In this document: in pieces, positions 16,522 to 26,640 of the stretch
Position numbering within the stretch: the first letter of the stretch is position 1
Layout of the letters: every line of letters begins with the position of its first letter
Origin: Pseudomonadota bacterium
Lineage (GTDB): Bacteria; Pseudomonadota; Alphaproteobacteria; Rhizobiales; Xanthobacteraceae
DNA: 27,665 nucleotides
Reading direction: 5' to 3'
Assembly (NCBI GenBank): GCA_023442085.1
Contig: JAEZMT010000077.1
Coordinates: 1 to 27,665, forward strand
Notes under the pieces: model-generated
The model's database searches: none
Seen by the model: only the letters and a program-made list of their open reading frames with translations
What the model was told of the DNA's origin: nothing
Program-made: the position numbers and the translations under genes

Positions 16522-16578
16522 GTCATCCTCCCATTATAGGACCGATTATTATTTTAAGTTCCCGATGAGCTGCGCCGC

Positions 16579-16607
16579 GTGCCGGAGCTCGTGCCTTGCT
16601 CCGGCAC
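16579..16607. repeat. 10-bp stem-loop between crotonase and LivK-like gene
   Basis: GTGCCGGAGC and GCTCCGGCAC form a perfect 10-bp inverted repeat with a 9-nt loop in the 126-nt gap of the leftward gene group. Neither side has a U-run. It may be an RNA processing or stability element, or a weak terminator that lowers or separates expression of the binding-protein gene. Confidence 0.5.
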
Positions 16608-16647
16608 CAGCCCTCGTTGTGCGAATGGCCAGGTCATCCAGCGACGC

Positions 16648-17448
16648 TCAGGTCGAGCCGGTGCGAACGGCGGACACGGCAGGCGGCGTGAAGACGGGGC
16701 GCCTTTTCTCCACAAAGGCCCGGAGGCCCTCGCGCGCGTCTTCGCTCACAAAGGTTCGCTGGCCCAATGAGGCCTCGGCCGCGAATGCGTCGGGCCAGTC
16801 GAGGTGCCGAAGGCTCAACGCGGCCTCCTTGATCGTCCGCACGGCCCCCGCGCTGTTCGAGCGAATGCGCTCGGCAACCCGGAGGGCTTCGGCCTGAAGC
16901 ATGGCGGGAGGCACCACACGATTGATCACGCCGATCCGCGCCATATGCTCGACATCGAACCGATCGCCTGTCAGCATCACTTCCATGGCGTGGGCATAGC
17001 CGACCTGCCGGACCAGCCGGACCAGGGTTCCGCCCGCCGGGACGAAGCCCAGTCCAGGCTCTGGAAGGGCGAACGACGCGGTGCTCGATGCGATGCGTAT
17101 GTCCGTCGCGAGCATGAGCTCGAACCCGCCGCCGAGGCAAAGCCCATTGATGGCGCAAACAACCGGCTTGTAGAATGGACCCGCCTTGAGGTGCGCTTCA
17201 TCCCACTCGGAGATATCAAAAGTATTGGCCGCCAGTGCAGGGATCGATTCGGTCAGGTCCGCGCCGACGCTGAAGGCGCGCTCGCCGGCTCCGGTCAATA
17301 CGACGACGTCCACCGCATCGTCGCGTGCGAGTTCGTTGAAGGCATCGCCGAGCTCGCGATACATCCGGAGCGTCAAGGCGTTGAGCTTGTCCGGACGATC
17401 AATCGTCACCACGGCGATGCGATCAAGGATTGCGAGGCCGATGCCCAT
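16648..17448 (-). CDS. Enoyl-CoA hydratase (crotonase family)
   Basis: A 266-residue crotonase that should add water across a 2-enoyl-CoA double bond. Oxyanion-hole motifs are AFSVGADL (about 58-65) and LCLGGGFELMLATD (about 103-116). Both catalytic glutamates of classic hydratases are present, Glu110 (GGGFEL) and Glu130 (LPEPGLGF), followed by VPAGGT. The Val61 in FSVGAD replaces the usual Ala. The start lies 1 nt after the upstream CoA-transferase stop (TGA-A-ATG), so translation is coupled. It is the second crotonase of the window and, unlike the one at 8317, keeps the full acid pair. Confidence 0.92.
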   Translation of the reverse strand: MGIGLAILDRIAVVTIDRPDKLNALTLRMYRELGDAFNELARDDAVDVVVLTGAGERAFSVGADLTESIPALAANTFDISEWDEAHLKAGPFYKPVVCAINGLCLGGGFELMLATDIRIASSTASFALPEPGLGFVPAGGTLVRLVRQVGYAHAMEVMLTGDRFDVEHMARIGVINRVVPPAMLQAEALRVAERIRSNSAGAVRTIKEAALSLRHLDWPDAFAAEASLGQRTFVSEDAREGLRAFVEKRRPVFTPPAVSAVRTGST

Positions 17449-17449
17449 T

Positions 17450-18697
17450 TCAGATCACCCCTTCGCGGCGCAGATGGTCTACATCGTCGTTCGCCATCCC
17501 GAGCATCTCGCGGAGAACCAGATCGGTGTGCTCGCCCACCTGGGGAGCAAAGCCGCAGGGATTTCCCGGGGTCCGTGACAACTTGACAGGAAGGCCGAAC
17601 ATGCCCATCGCGCCGCCCGGATACTCCACCCGAGAGATCATTTCCCGGGCTGCGATGTGCGGATCCGCGACAACTTCATCAATGCTCTTGATGCCGCACA
17701 TGGGCACCCGATCGCCCGCCAGCGTCTCAAGCTCCGCCTTGGTGCGGGGGGCAAGCCACCGCTCGATCAGCGGCCGGACGCGCCGCTCGTACACGGCCTG
17801 ATCGAAGCGCTTCTCCATCGTATCGATTTCCGGGTCTGACGCCCACTCGGGTTCCCCGAACATCGCGCACGTTTCTTGCCAAAACTTGTCAGTATATCCA
17901 CCGAAGAAGACGTAGCCGTCCTTGCAGGGAAACTGGCCATAAGGCCTGACAAACGGATGATCGTTCCCCAACGGACCCGCCACAGTGCCCTCCACCGTGT
18001 AGCGGACCACCGCGTTCTCGGTGAGCGCGAGCGAGCAATCCTGCAAGGAAATGTCGACGAACTGCCCCTGGCCGTTCTGCTCCGCCTCGCGCAGCGCCGC
18101 AAGAACGCCGATCGTTGCGAATAGAGTTCCCGAAAGGTCCCCGATGATGGTCCCGATGCGGAGCGGTGGCTGCCCCGGCAGGCCATTCATCGACCAAAGC
18201 CCGCTGGTCGCCTGGCCACTGTTGTCGAAGCCCGGACGCCGCGAATGGGGGCCGCTCGCGCCGAAGCCGCTGATCGCGGCATAGACGAGGCGCGGATTCT
18301 CCGACGCTAGTTCCGAATAGCCAAGACTAAGGTTGTCCATGGTCCCGGGGCGGAAATTTTCGACAAGGATATGGCTTTTCCGCGCCAGCTGTTTCAGCAG
18401 CCGTTTTCCATCCGCTGATTTTAGGTCGATCGTAAGTCCGTATTTGTTTCGATTGAACTGGGCAAAGAATGCGCTGAACCGTGTCTCATCCTCTCCGACG
18501 AAGGGAGGGAACGTGCGCGCGTAATCGGCATCTTTCGGATGCTCGATCTTGATGACGGTCGCACCGAGATCGGCCAGCATCATCGAGCAAAAGGGCCCCG
18601 CAACGACGCGCGTGACGTCGAGGACGATGATGCCACTGAGCGGACCCGAGCCTCCCCGTCCCGGCAAACCGGACGGCGATGGAGCAACTGACGACAT
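17450..18697 (-). CDS. Family III acyl-CoA transferase (CaiB/BaiF), second copy
   Basis: A 415-residue CoA-transferase. The frame is open 55 codons further upstream, but the ATG at 18697 has GGGAGGA 7 nt before it. A Ser/Gly/Pro-rich leader (about 1-18) precedes the conserved GIIVLDVTRVVAGPFCSMML, LGATVIKIEHP, NRNKYGLTIDLKS and VENFRPG. The catalytic Asp is expected at residue 158 in RPGFDNSGQA. It differs clearly from the transferase at 9120, so this is not a recent duplication. It lies 70 nt downstream of the thiolase and directly before the hydratase. Together they suggest activation of an acid followed by beta-oxidation-like steps. Confidence 0.93.
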   Translation of the reverse strand: MSSVAPSPSGLPGRGGSGPLSGIIVLDVTRVVAGPFCSMMLADLGATVIKIEHPKDADYARTFPPFVGEDETRFSAFFAQFNRNKYGLTIDLKSADGKRLLKQLARKSHILVENFRPGTMDNLSLGYSELASENPRLVYAAISGFGASGPHSRRPGFDNSGQATSGLWSMNGLPGQPPLRIGTIIGDLSGTLFATIGVLAALREAEQNGQGQFVDISLQDCSLALTENAVVRYTVEGTVAGPLGNDHPFVRPYGQFPCKDGYVFFGGYTDKFWQETCAMFGEPEWASDPEIDTMEKRFDQAVYERRVRPLIERWLAPRTKAELETLAGDRVPMCGIKSIDEVVADPHIAAREMISRVEYPGGAMGMFGLPVKLSRTPGNPCGFAPQVGEHTDLVLREMLGMANDDVDHLRREGVI

Positions 18698-18767
18698 AGG
18701 CGTCCTCCCAATCCCATTCTTGCTTGTTTCGATCGCACTGCCGGTCAGGGCGAACGGCCGGTGCGCC

Positions 18768-19952
18768 TCAATTGATGCGCTCGAGTGCAAGGGCGATGCC
18801 CTGCCCGCCTCCGATGCACATTGTGACGAGCCCGCGTCGGCCTTCGGTGCGCTGCAGCTCATGCACGCACTTGACGACGAGAATTGCGCCGGTGGCGCCG
18901 ACCGGATGCCCTAGTGCGATCGCTCCCCCATTCGGGTTGGTGCGATCCGCCGGGAGGCCCAGCTCGGTGGCGACGGCTATGGCCTGGGCCGCGAAGGCTT
19001 CATTGGATTCAATGACGTCGAAGTCATCAATGGCGAGATCTATCCGATCGAGGAGCTTCCTGACCGCCAGGATCGGGCCAATGCCCATGACCTCCGGCGC
19101 CACCCCGGAATGCTGATAGCCGAGGATACGTGCCATCGGCCGCAGGCCACGGCATTCGGCCCATTGCCTGCCGGCAAGGACAACCGCGGCCGCACCATCG
19201 TTGAGTCCGGATGCATTGCCCGCCGTCACCGTGCCGCCGGCGTCGAAAGCCGGCCGCAACGATCCAAGCGAGCCGGCGGATACGTCCGCCCGCACGTGCT
19301 CGTCTTCCCTTAGGAGGCGCTCGGTGCCGCCGTCCGCTATGGGCACCGGCACGATCTGGCTTTCGAACCTTCCGTCGGCTGTGGCGTGCGCCGCGCGCGC
19401 GTGGCTCTGCGCTGCAAATTCGTCCTGGGCCGAACGGGAAATGTTGAAGCGCGTGGCTAGATTTTCCGCAGTGTTGCCCATGTGGCCGTTGCCGAAAGGA
19501 TCCGTCAGGGCGCCGACCAGCATGTCGGTAAGCCGTGCTGTGCCGATGCGATGACCTGCACGTAGCCCGCTCATCGCGTGGGGCGCCCGCGACATGGATT
19601 CGGCACCGCCGGCGATGGCGGCCGTGCAGTCATCGAGCAGAATGCCCTGGGTTGCCGATATGATCGCCTGGAGCCCCGATCCGCAGAGCCGATTGAGGGT
19701 CAGGCATGGCGTCTGGGTGCCCAACCCGCCCTGCAGCGCCGCGACGCGCGACAGGAACATGTCTTCGGGGGCCGAATGGATGACGTTGCCGAAGATCACA
19801 TGACCGATGTCTTCCGGATCGATGCCGCAGCGCGCGACCGCTTCCCGCGTGACCATCGCTCCCAGTTGCGTCGGCGGGATGTCCTTCAACGCGCCGCGGA
19901 AGTCGCCGATCGGAGTGCGTGCGGCAGCCAGAATGACGACATCGTTGACCAT
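18768..19952 (-). CDS. Acetyl-CoA C-acyltransferase (thiolase)
   Basis: A 394-residue thiolase that cleaves a 3-oxoacyl-CoA with free CoA, or condenses acyl-CoAs. The three catalytic residues are in place: Cys90 (LNRLCGSGLQA), His349 (IALGHPVGATG) and Cys379 (TMCIGGGQG). The ATG at 19952 is chosen for its GGGAGG site; the frame extends 19 codons further without similarity. It is the first gene of the leftward group with CoA-transferase, hydratase and binding protein, and it is divergent from the GAF/PucR-type regulator. The degradative direction is likely from this context. Substrate chain length cannot be told. Confidence 0.94.
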   Translation of the reverse strand: MVNDVVILAAARTPIGDFRGALKDIPPTQLGAMVTREAVARCGIDPEDIGHVIFGNVIHSAPEDMFLSRVAALQGGLGTQTPCLTLNRLCGSGLQAIISATQGILLDDCTAAIAGGAESMSRAPHAMSGLRAGHRIGTARLTDMLVGALTDPFGNGHMGNTAENLATRFNISRSAQDEFAAQSHARAAHATADGRFESQIVPVPIADGGTERLLREDEHVRADVSAGSLGSLRPAFDAGGTVTAGNASGLNDGAAAVVLAGRQWAECRGLRPMARILGYQHSGVAPEVMGIGPILAVRKLLDRIDLAIDDFDVIESNEAFAAQAIAVATELGLPADRTNPNGGAIALGHPVGATGAILVVKCVHELQRTEGRRGLVTMCIGGGQGIALALERIN

Positions 19953-20093
19953 GGGGCCTCCCGGCGCGAGAATGCCTCGCCTCTTTCGAAGCAAGCTACG
20001 GGGCGCCACGCCCCCTCCCCTATGTCGTTTTTCTCCACATTCCCTCAGGTTTTATGTGTTTACTCCATAGGTGGCCGTCGATAGGCTCTCGCC
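19953..20093. promoter_or_regulatory. Divergent promoter region of thiolase group and GAF/PucR regulator
   Basis: A 141-bp region with a GC hairpin (GGGGCG-CCA-CGCCCC at 20000-20014) and an AT-rich patch at about 20024-20070 that may hold the promoters. It is the likely binding region for the PucR-type regulator. No clear sigma-70 hexamer pair stands out. Confidence 0.35.
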
Positions 20094-22052
20094 ATGCCTT
20101 CCTTGAGTATGAGCGTGGCCGAGCGGGACGCTGCCGTTCTCAGGCAGATTCTGCGTCTTCTTGCGGAAAATGCGGAGCCTGAGGCGGTCAGGATTGCGCT
20201 GGACGTGAACGTCGGGGTTGAGCCGCTTGCGGGCGACATCAGGACGGCTGTCGATGTCGCCAAGCAGCTCGCCTATCACAAGAAGCGCGAACGTGAGCTG
20301 ATCGGGTTATATGACACGGCACGCGATATCACGGCCTCCGGGTCGATCGACAAAGTTCTTCGATCCATAGTCGTGCGAGCAAGGCAGCTCATCGGATGCG
20401 ACATCTCCTATATTTCGGCCCTGGAGGACGATGGCGTCGAGTTTACGGTTCGGGCAACGGAAGGGTGCATCACTCCGACATTTGAAGCCATGAAGGTCCC
20501 GCGAGGCTTCGGCATTTGCTCCCAAGTCTTGGAGAGCCGGCAACCGTGCCATTCGGCGAATTACCTCGCCGACCAAATGCTTCCGCGGCATCCGAAGATC
20601 GACGCCGTGGTCCGGGCGGAGGGCATCATTTCGCTTCTTGGGGTGCCGCTGGAGATCGAAGGGCGCGTCATCGGGGTGCTGTTTGTCGGCGACCGATTCG
20701 TGCGCAGCTATCCCCCACCCGAAGTCGCGGGGCTGTCTTCCCTGGCAGCGCTCGCGGCGATCGCCATTCGCAATGCGCGCTATCTGGATGCGGCGCGCAT
20801 TGCATTGGCCAGTGAGCAGAGGATCAACGACGGGCTCAACGCAAAGGCATTGGATATCCAGGCGGCGGGCGACGCCCACGAGAGGATGCTGGATCTTGTC
20901 GCGCGCGGTGGGCGTTTGGACGACCTCGCAACGCTATTGTCCGGTCAGCTCGACTGCCGCGTCGGCATTGTGGACCAGCGGGGGCGAGCGCTATGCGTTT
21001 CGGGCTCGGTCCAGGGCCTCGCCGCCCAGGATCAGCCGGACATCGCACATGCCGCCTGGCAGGAAGCCATTCGCAGTGCGTTGCGCAGGAGCGCCGCATC
21101 CCCGAGGTCGATGCTGATCAACGGAGGCGGAGCCATAACGTGCCGCCTTGCAGTGATCCGGGGCGGCTCGGATCTGTTTGGTGGCGTTGTTGCCTGGCGG
21201 CTGCATGACCTGCCGGAGGCGGAGGTGCGCACGCTGGAACGCTGCGCCATGGTTTCAGCCATCGTGCTGCTGTCGAACGACCGTCTCGTCCAAGCTGCCA
21301 ACCGCGACATCCATGATCTTGTGGCCGACCTTCTGCGCGAACCGCCAAACAACGCACCGGCCGAGCTCCTTTCTGCACGCCTGGCCGATCGCGGGCTGCA
21401 GCTGACCTGGCCGCTTGGCCTGTATCTTCTGGAACTGGACGGGATTCGGCCGGATCCTCTTATTGCGTCGGTCCGGTCCCGCCTTCAGCGCCAGGGAGTG
21501 CTCGCATCGGACTATGAAGGGGATCTCGTTGTGCTTTCCTCAGGCGCCGACATGGAGCGAATCTCAGAGATTCTCCAGGCTATTGTGGCCGAAGTTTCCG
21601 GCATCAACGCGAATATTGTGATCTCGGAGCCCATTGCGACCCTCGGGCAGATGCCGCAACGATACCGTTCAGCAAAACGCTCGCTTCATTTGTTAAGGGC
21701 ACTCGGCCACAGAGGAAAGATTGCCCACGATGCCATGCTATCGATTTATGCGGCTGTTTTTCGCGATCGCAGCAAGGACGACATCGCACATTTCATCGAT
21801 CGGTCCATCGGTGCCTTAAGGGCGTACGATGAAATTCGATCGACACGCCTGGCCGAGACGCTCCTGAAATACCTCGACAATAGCTTTCGTCTCCAAATAA
21901 CGGCGGATGAGCTCGGAATTCATGTGAACACTTTGCGCCAGAGGCTTTCTGCCATCCGGGAAATCTGCGGAGATTGGGATGACCCCTCTCGTGTGCTAGA
22001 AACGCATCTGGCGCTGAAGCTTCACGCCTTGGCCGGATCGACCGCAATCTGA
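20094..22052 (+). CDS. GAF domain, PucR/CdaR-type helix-turn-helix regulator
   Basis: A 652-residue cytoplasmic regulator. An N-terminal helical segment (1-70) leads into a GAF domain (about 72-228: LIGLYDTARDITASGSIDKVLRSIV through LAALAAIAIRNARYL) that would bind a small molecule. A central region (about 250-580) resembles the PucR/CdaR GGDEF-like domain. A C-terminal helix-turn-helix (about 590-640: AETLLKYLDNSFRLQITADELGIHVNTLRQRL) is the HTH_30 type. Such regulators usually activate adjacent catabolic operons, here probably the divergent thiolase group. The start has only weak upstream purines. An IS21-type end begins about 4 nt after the stop, so the 3' flank was altered but the protein appears full length. 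Confidence 0.9.
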   Translation: MPSLSMSVAERDAAVLRQILRLLAENAEPEAVRIALDVNVGVEPLAGDIRTAVDVAKQLAYHKKRERELIGLYDTARDITASGSIDKVLRSIVVRARQLIGCDISYISALEDDGVEFTVRATEGCITPTFEAMKVPRGFGICSQVLESRQPCHSANYLADQMLPRHPKIDAVVRAEGIISLLGVPLEIEGRVIGVLFVGDRFVRSYPPPEVAGLSSLAALAAIAIRNARYLDAARIALASEQRINDGLNAKALDIQAAGDAHERMLDLVARGGRLDDLATLLSGQLDCRVGIVDQRGRALCVSGSVQGLAAQDQPDIAHAAWQEAIRSALRRSAASPRSMLINGGGAITCRLAVIRGGSDLFGGVVAWRLHDLPEAEVRTLERCAMVSAIVLLSNDRLVQAANRDIHDLVADLLREPPNNAPAELLSARLADRGLQLTWPLGLYLLELDGIRPDPLIASVRSRLQRQGVLASDYEGDLVVLSSGADMERISEILQAIVAEVSGINANIVISEPIATLGQMPQRYRSAKRSLHLLRALGHRGKIAHDAMLSIYAAVFRDRSKDDIAHFIDRSIGALRAYDEIRSTRLAETLLKYLDNSFRLQITADELGIHVNTLRQRLSAIREICGDWDDPSRVLETHLALKLHALAGSTAI

Positions 22053-22056
22053 GATT

Positions 22057-22125
22057 GTCAATCGGCGTGGAAACCTGAGCCCCTATCGGCGTCGAATATT
22101 GACCCCGGCCTAGGGCATTGACCCC
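22057..22125. repeat. IS21-family terminal repeats
   Basis: Typical IS21 end structure: ATCGGCGTGGAA at 22061-22072 recurs as ATCGGCGTCGAA at 22085-22096, and ATTGACCCC occurs at 22098-22106 and 22117-22125. In IS21 elements such multiple terminal repeats lie next to istB and bind the transposase. Here they sit directly after the regulator stop, with istB pointing toward them. Confidence 0.7.
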
Positions 22126-22180
22126 CCTGCCGCGGAGCGTCGATTTGGCGCAGCGGCAGAGGGGCCAATGGTGGCGGAGG

Positions 22181-22560
22181 TCAGGGGCGGTTTTCGAAGC
22201 GCCAGCTCTCGTTTCCGGTCTCGACGATATCGCAGTGGTGGGTGAGGCGATCGAGGAGCGCGGTGGTCATCTTGAGGTCGTTGAAGGCCCTCGGCCACTC
22301 GCCGAAAGCGAGGTTCGTGGTGACGATGACCGAGGTCTGCGCGTAGAGCCGGCTGACGAGGTGGAACCTGAGCTGGCCGCCGAATTGGGCGAAGAGCAGG
22401 AAGCCGAGCTCGTCGAGGACGATGAAGTCCTTGCGGGAGAGAGAATCGGCCAATATCGCGTTCGTTGCGGATCCTGGCGGCCGGATCGGGCCTCCGCCTC
22501 CAGCTTGTTGACGAGGTCGACGACGTTAAAGAAGCGGCCCTTGGCGCATGTCGGCGGCAG
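22181..22560 (-). pseudogene. istB: IstB ATPase remnant of an IS21-family element
   Basis: Read leftward, one frame gives KGRFFNVVDLVNKLEAEA (about 22490-22545) and, after a frame change near 22455-22475, another gives RKDFIVLDELGFL (Walker B) through SRLYAQTSVIVTTNLAFGEW and LLDRLTHHCDIVETG. These are the C-terminal half of IstB, the helper ATPase of IS21 transposition. The Walker A half and istA are missing. The end lies beside the IS21 terminal repeats. The element is non-functional by frameshift and truncation. Confidence 0.85.
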
Positions 22561-22835
22561 CCGTCATCGTCGCCTGCGCCCGGGCCAACCCTTGGCATAG
22601 CGGCGCAGCGATCGTAGCTGGCGTCGTATACCTGCGGGCGCAGGGCCTCCTCAATGGGAACATTAATGTCCATGGCGCATGCCTGTGTGGCGAACGAGCT
22701 CTCCGCGACCCGTTCGCCCGCTCACAGCACGAAAGCAAACGCGACGTGCGCGGACGCGCTGCATCCGGCCGCATGGCCGGATGCACTTGGACGGGTGTTA
22801 TCAGTTCATTCCTGCGGGGCCCGCGTCTCGCCTCG
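22561..22835. other. Unassigned stretch between IS21 remnant and csbD
   Basis: An open frame on minus begins near 22673 (MDINVPIEEALRPQVYDASYD) but merges into a wrong frame of the istB remnant, and I do not recognise it. The rest shows no gene, repeat or clear promoter. It probably contains the broken junction of the IS element. Confidence 0.3.
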
Positions 22836-23015
22836 TCACTTCAGAGCGTCGCGGGCGGCATCCTTGGCGCCACCCACCGCATTCTGGACCTTTCCGGCGG
22901 ACTTGTCGGCCTTGCCTTCGGCTTCGGTCTTGACGTCGCCCGTCACCTTGCCGGCCGCTTCCTTGATGGTGCCCTTCACCTGCTTGGCGGCACCAGCGAC
23001 ACGATCCTTATCCAT
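22836..23015 (-). CDS. CsbD-family stress protein
   Basis: A 59-residue, Lys/Ala/Gly-rich hydrophilic protein, MDKDRVAGAAKQVKGTIKEA and onward, with the repeated pattern AAGKVTGD, EGKADKSAGKVQNAVGGAKD that defines the CsbD family. AGGAGAG precedes the ATG by 7 nt. The biochemical role of CsbD proteins is unknown. In many bacteria they belong to the general stress regulon. It sits back to back with the ferritin-like gene and near the catalase, consistent with a stress cluster. Confidence 0.9.
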   Translation of the reverse strand: MDKDRVAGAAKQVKGTIKEAAGKVTGDVKTEAEGKADKSAGKVQNAVGGAKDAARDALK

Positions 23016-23160
23016 GGCAGCTCTCCTGTTATCGGCTCACCGCACAGCGTCTGGACCTGATGCACAGATCGCCTCCGGATGTTCAAATATATAGACCGCA
23101 GGAGCGAGATTAAAAGATGCCGACATGCCAATTAATCTGAGGAAACTGCGTCAAGGTTCA

Positions 23161-23185
23161 GGAACAAAATTGGCATTCCGTTGTT
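23161..23185 (+). promoter_or_regulatory. EcfG-like stress promoter of the ferritin-like gene
   Basis: GGAAC at 23161-23165, a 16-bp spacer, then TGTT at 23182-23185. The alphaproteobacterial general stress sigma factor EcfG recognises GGAAC-N16/17-CGTT, so this is one mismatch from consensus. It lies 65 bp before the ATG of the YciE-type gene, a normal promoter distance. Confidence 0.6.
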
Positions 23186-23249
23186 TTACATTTTGCTTTT
23201 TCGCGTTCGGGAAAGGCGGTGCAATGCTGCACGACGAAGGACACACCCC

Positions 23250-23747
23250 ATGATCCGCGAAAAAACGCTGGAAGATCTGTTCCACGACACGCTTAAGGAC
23301 ATCTATTACGCCGAGCGGAAGATACTCAAGACGCTTCCCAAGATGGCGCGCGCCGCCTCTTCGCCGGAGCTGAAGGCGGCGTTCGAGAAGCACAAGAACG
23401 AAACCGAAGGTCAGGTCGAACGCCTGCAGCAGGTCTTCGACCTCATTGGCAAGCGCGCGCAGGGCAAAACCTGCGATGCCATCGAGGGCATCGTCGCCGA
23501 AGGCGAGGAAATCATCGAGAATTTCAAAGCTTCGCCAGCCATCGACGCGGGCCTCATCTCCTCGGCCCAGGCTGTCGAGCATTACGAGATCGCCCGCTAC
23601 GGCACGCTCAAGCGCTGGGCTGAGGTGCTCGGGCTGACCGATGTCGCCGCCCTGCTCCAGCAGACACTGGCCGAAGAGACACAGACCGACAAGTCGCTGA
23701 CCGCGCTCGCGGATGCGTCCGCCAACGCCAACGCGAAGGCCGGCTGA
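23250..23747 (+). CDS. YciE/DUF892-type ferritin-like protein
   Basis: A 165-residue, all-helical ferritin-like protein starting MIREKTLEDLFHDTLKDIYYAE. It carries the family pattern of acidic and His residues on four helices: KDIYYAERKI, FEKHKNETEGQVERL, CDAIEGIVAEGEEIIE and SAQAVEHYEIARYGTL. These are candidate di-metal ligands. The frame is open from 23181, but the ATG at 23250 is preceded by GAAGGA and is where similarity starts. YciE-type proteins are stress induced in enteric and alpha-proteobacteria. The exact function is not established. Confidence 0.9.
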   Translation: MIREKTLEDLFHDTLKDIYYAERKILKTLPKMARAASSPELKAAFEKHKNETEGQVERLQQVFDLIGKRAQGKTCDAIEGIVAEGEEIIENFKASPAIDAGLISSAQAVEHYEIARYGTLKRWAEVLGLTDVAALLQQTLAEETQTDKSLTALADASANANAKAG

Positions 23748-24065
23748 TCGCAGCGGCCACCGCATGTTCGGCGGCCGCTTCGCCACCTCCGCCGTTTACA
23801 CGGTCATCTGGCTGGTAATCGTCCAGTGGCTTTCGGCGGGTTCTCCCAGCCGAAGCGACCGAGCGGGTAAATGCCGTGCTGGCGCAGGCCAAGGTGGCGA
23901 AGGTGAAGGCGCAGAGGGCGGCCTAACCCGCCCGCACGGCCGGCGCCTTGTCCGCCCTTCTCGATTCTCTGATCGGCGCGTTCGCCGCCGGAGTCGCCGC
24001 CGCCATGGCTGGGCGGCAGCGGATGACGACGAGGCGCTGTATCTGGGCATGTCCCGCTGAATAGC
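23748..24065. other. Gap between ferritin-like gene and catalase, decayed coding traces
   Basis: The plus strand holds a hydrophobic segment (FATSAVYTVIWLVIVQWLSAG, near 23780-23840) and, in another frame, a helix-like tail ending in a stop (ATERVNAVLAQAKVAKVKAQRAA, near 23855-23926). They could be halves of one frameshifted small membrane protein. I do not recognise a family, and no ribosome binding site is convincing. Confidence 0.3.
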
Positions 24066-24100
24066 GGGCATCGGCGGGGTTTTCAGCCCCGCCGATGCCC
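24066..24100. terminator. Strong hairpin downstream of catalase
   Basis: GGGCATCGGCGGGG and CCCCGCCGATGCCC form a perfect 14-bp stem with a 7-nt loop, 16 nt past the catalase stop. On plus it is followed by TTCTT, on minus by no U-run. It most likely ends the catalase transcript and possibly rightward transcription too. Confidence 0.7.
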
Positions 24101-24116
24101 TTCTTGAGCCAGGTCC

Positions 24117-26228
<2,112 letters not shown>

Positions 26229-26271
26229 TGGATTTCCTTCGCGAAGGTATTCGCGCGCGAGCGCTCGATTC

Positions 26272-26296
26272 AATGCGAGGGGTTTCGCTAAGTTCC
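26272..26296 (-). promoter_or_regulatory. EcfG-like stress promoter of catalase
   Basis: On minus, GGAAC (26296-26292), a 16-bp spacer, then CATT (26275-26272), against consensus GGAAC-N16/17-CGTT. It lies 44 bp upstream of the katE ATG. The -35 is perfect and the -10 has one mismatch. It supports general stress control by analogy with alphaproteobacterial regulons. Confidence 0.5.
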
Positions 26297-26320
26297 CAAA
26301 ATTCGGGCTCTGCCTGTCTA

Positions 26321-26640
26321 TTAACAGGAACGGCGGGTGCCATAGACGAGGATCGCCCGCTCCGCGTTCATATAGAGCCGGGCCACGGCCGCGATGTCGG
26401 CGCGCGAAAGGCCCGAGCGCTCTTCGATTTCCGCCCACCCCGTCCCGGCGAGGTCCGCGATCAGGCTCTTGATGCCGCGCGTGTGGCCGTTGATGAAATC
26501 CCAATCCAGTACCGGAGCGAGATCGGCCGCACGGGCGCGCTCATCCTCCTCGACCAGCACCTTCATCAGCCCCTTCAGCACCGCCACGTCTCCCCCCACC
26601 CGCACCTGATGCAGGCGGGAGGAGATGGGGGTGGAGGTCA
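26321..26640 (-). pseudogene. FdhF-like molybdopterin oxidoreductase fragment
   Basis: About 105 codons encode an internal piece of an FdhF/YdeP-like molybdopterin oxidoreductase alpha subunit: LHQVRVGGDVAVLKGLMK, LDWDFINGHTRG, WAEIEERSGLSRADIAAVA and AERAILVYGT. In intact proteins GxGITQH-type residues follow; here the frame breaks into RRSC and a stop. Both ends, the iron-sulfur and most cofactor-binding regions are missing. It lies upstream of katE, in the same direction, and next to an IS5 remnant, so an insertion or deletion probably removed the rest. Confidence 0.7.

Noticed and set aside
16525..16540. TATAAT-like -10 directly upstream of the LivK-like gene
   Set aside because: It lies too close to the ribosome binding site and start for a normal transcript, and no matching -35 is visible.
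9120..18697. Two CoA-transferases as a duplication
   Set aside because: Their sequences differ throughout apart from family motifs, and lengths and leaders differ, so they are distant paralogues and not a recent repeat.
22057..22125. Short spaced repeats that could suggest a CRISPR array
   Set aside because: Only two units per repeat type, with spacing and sequence typical of IS21 termini and next to istB. No CRISPR structure or cas genes in the window.
26229..26504. 92-codon N-terminal extension of the catalase
   Set aside because: It is an out-of-frame reading of the FdhF-like fragment plus promoter DNA. The ATG at 26228 has a ribosome binding site and family-like N-terminus.
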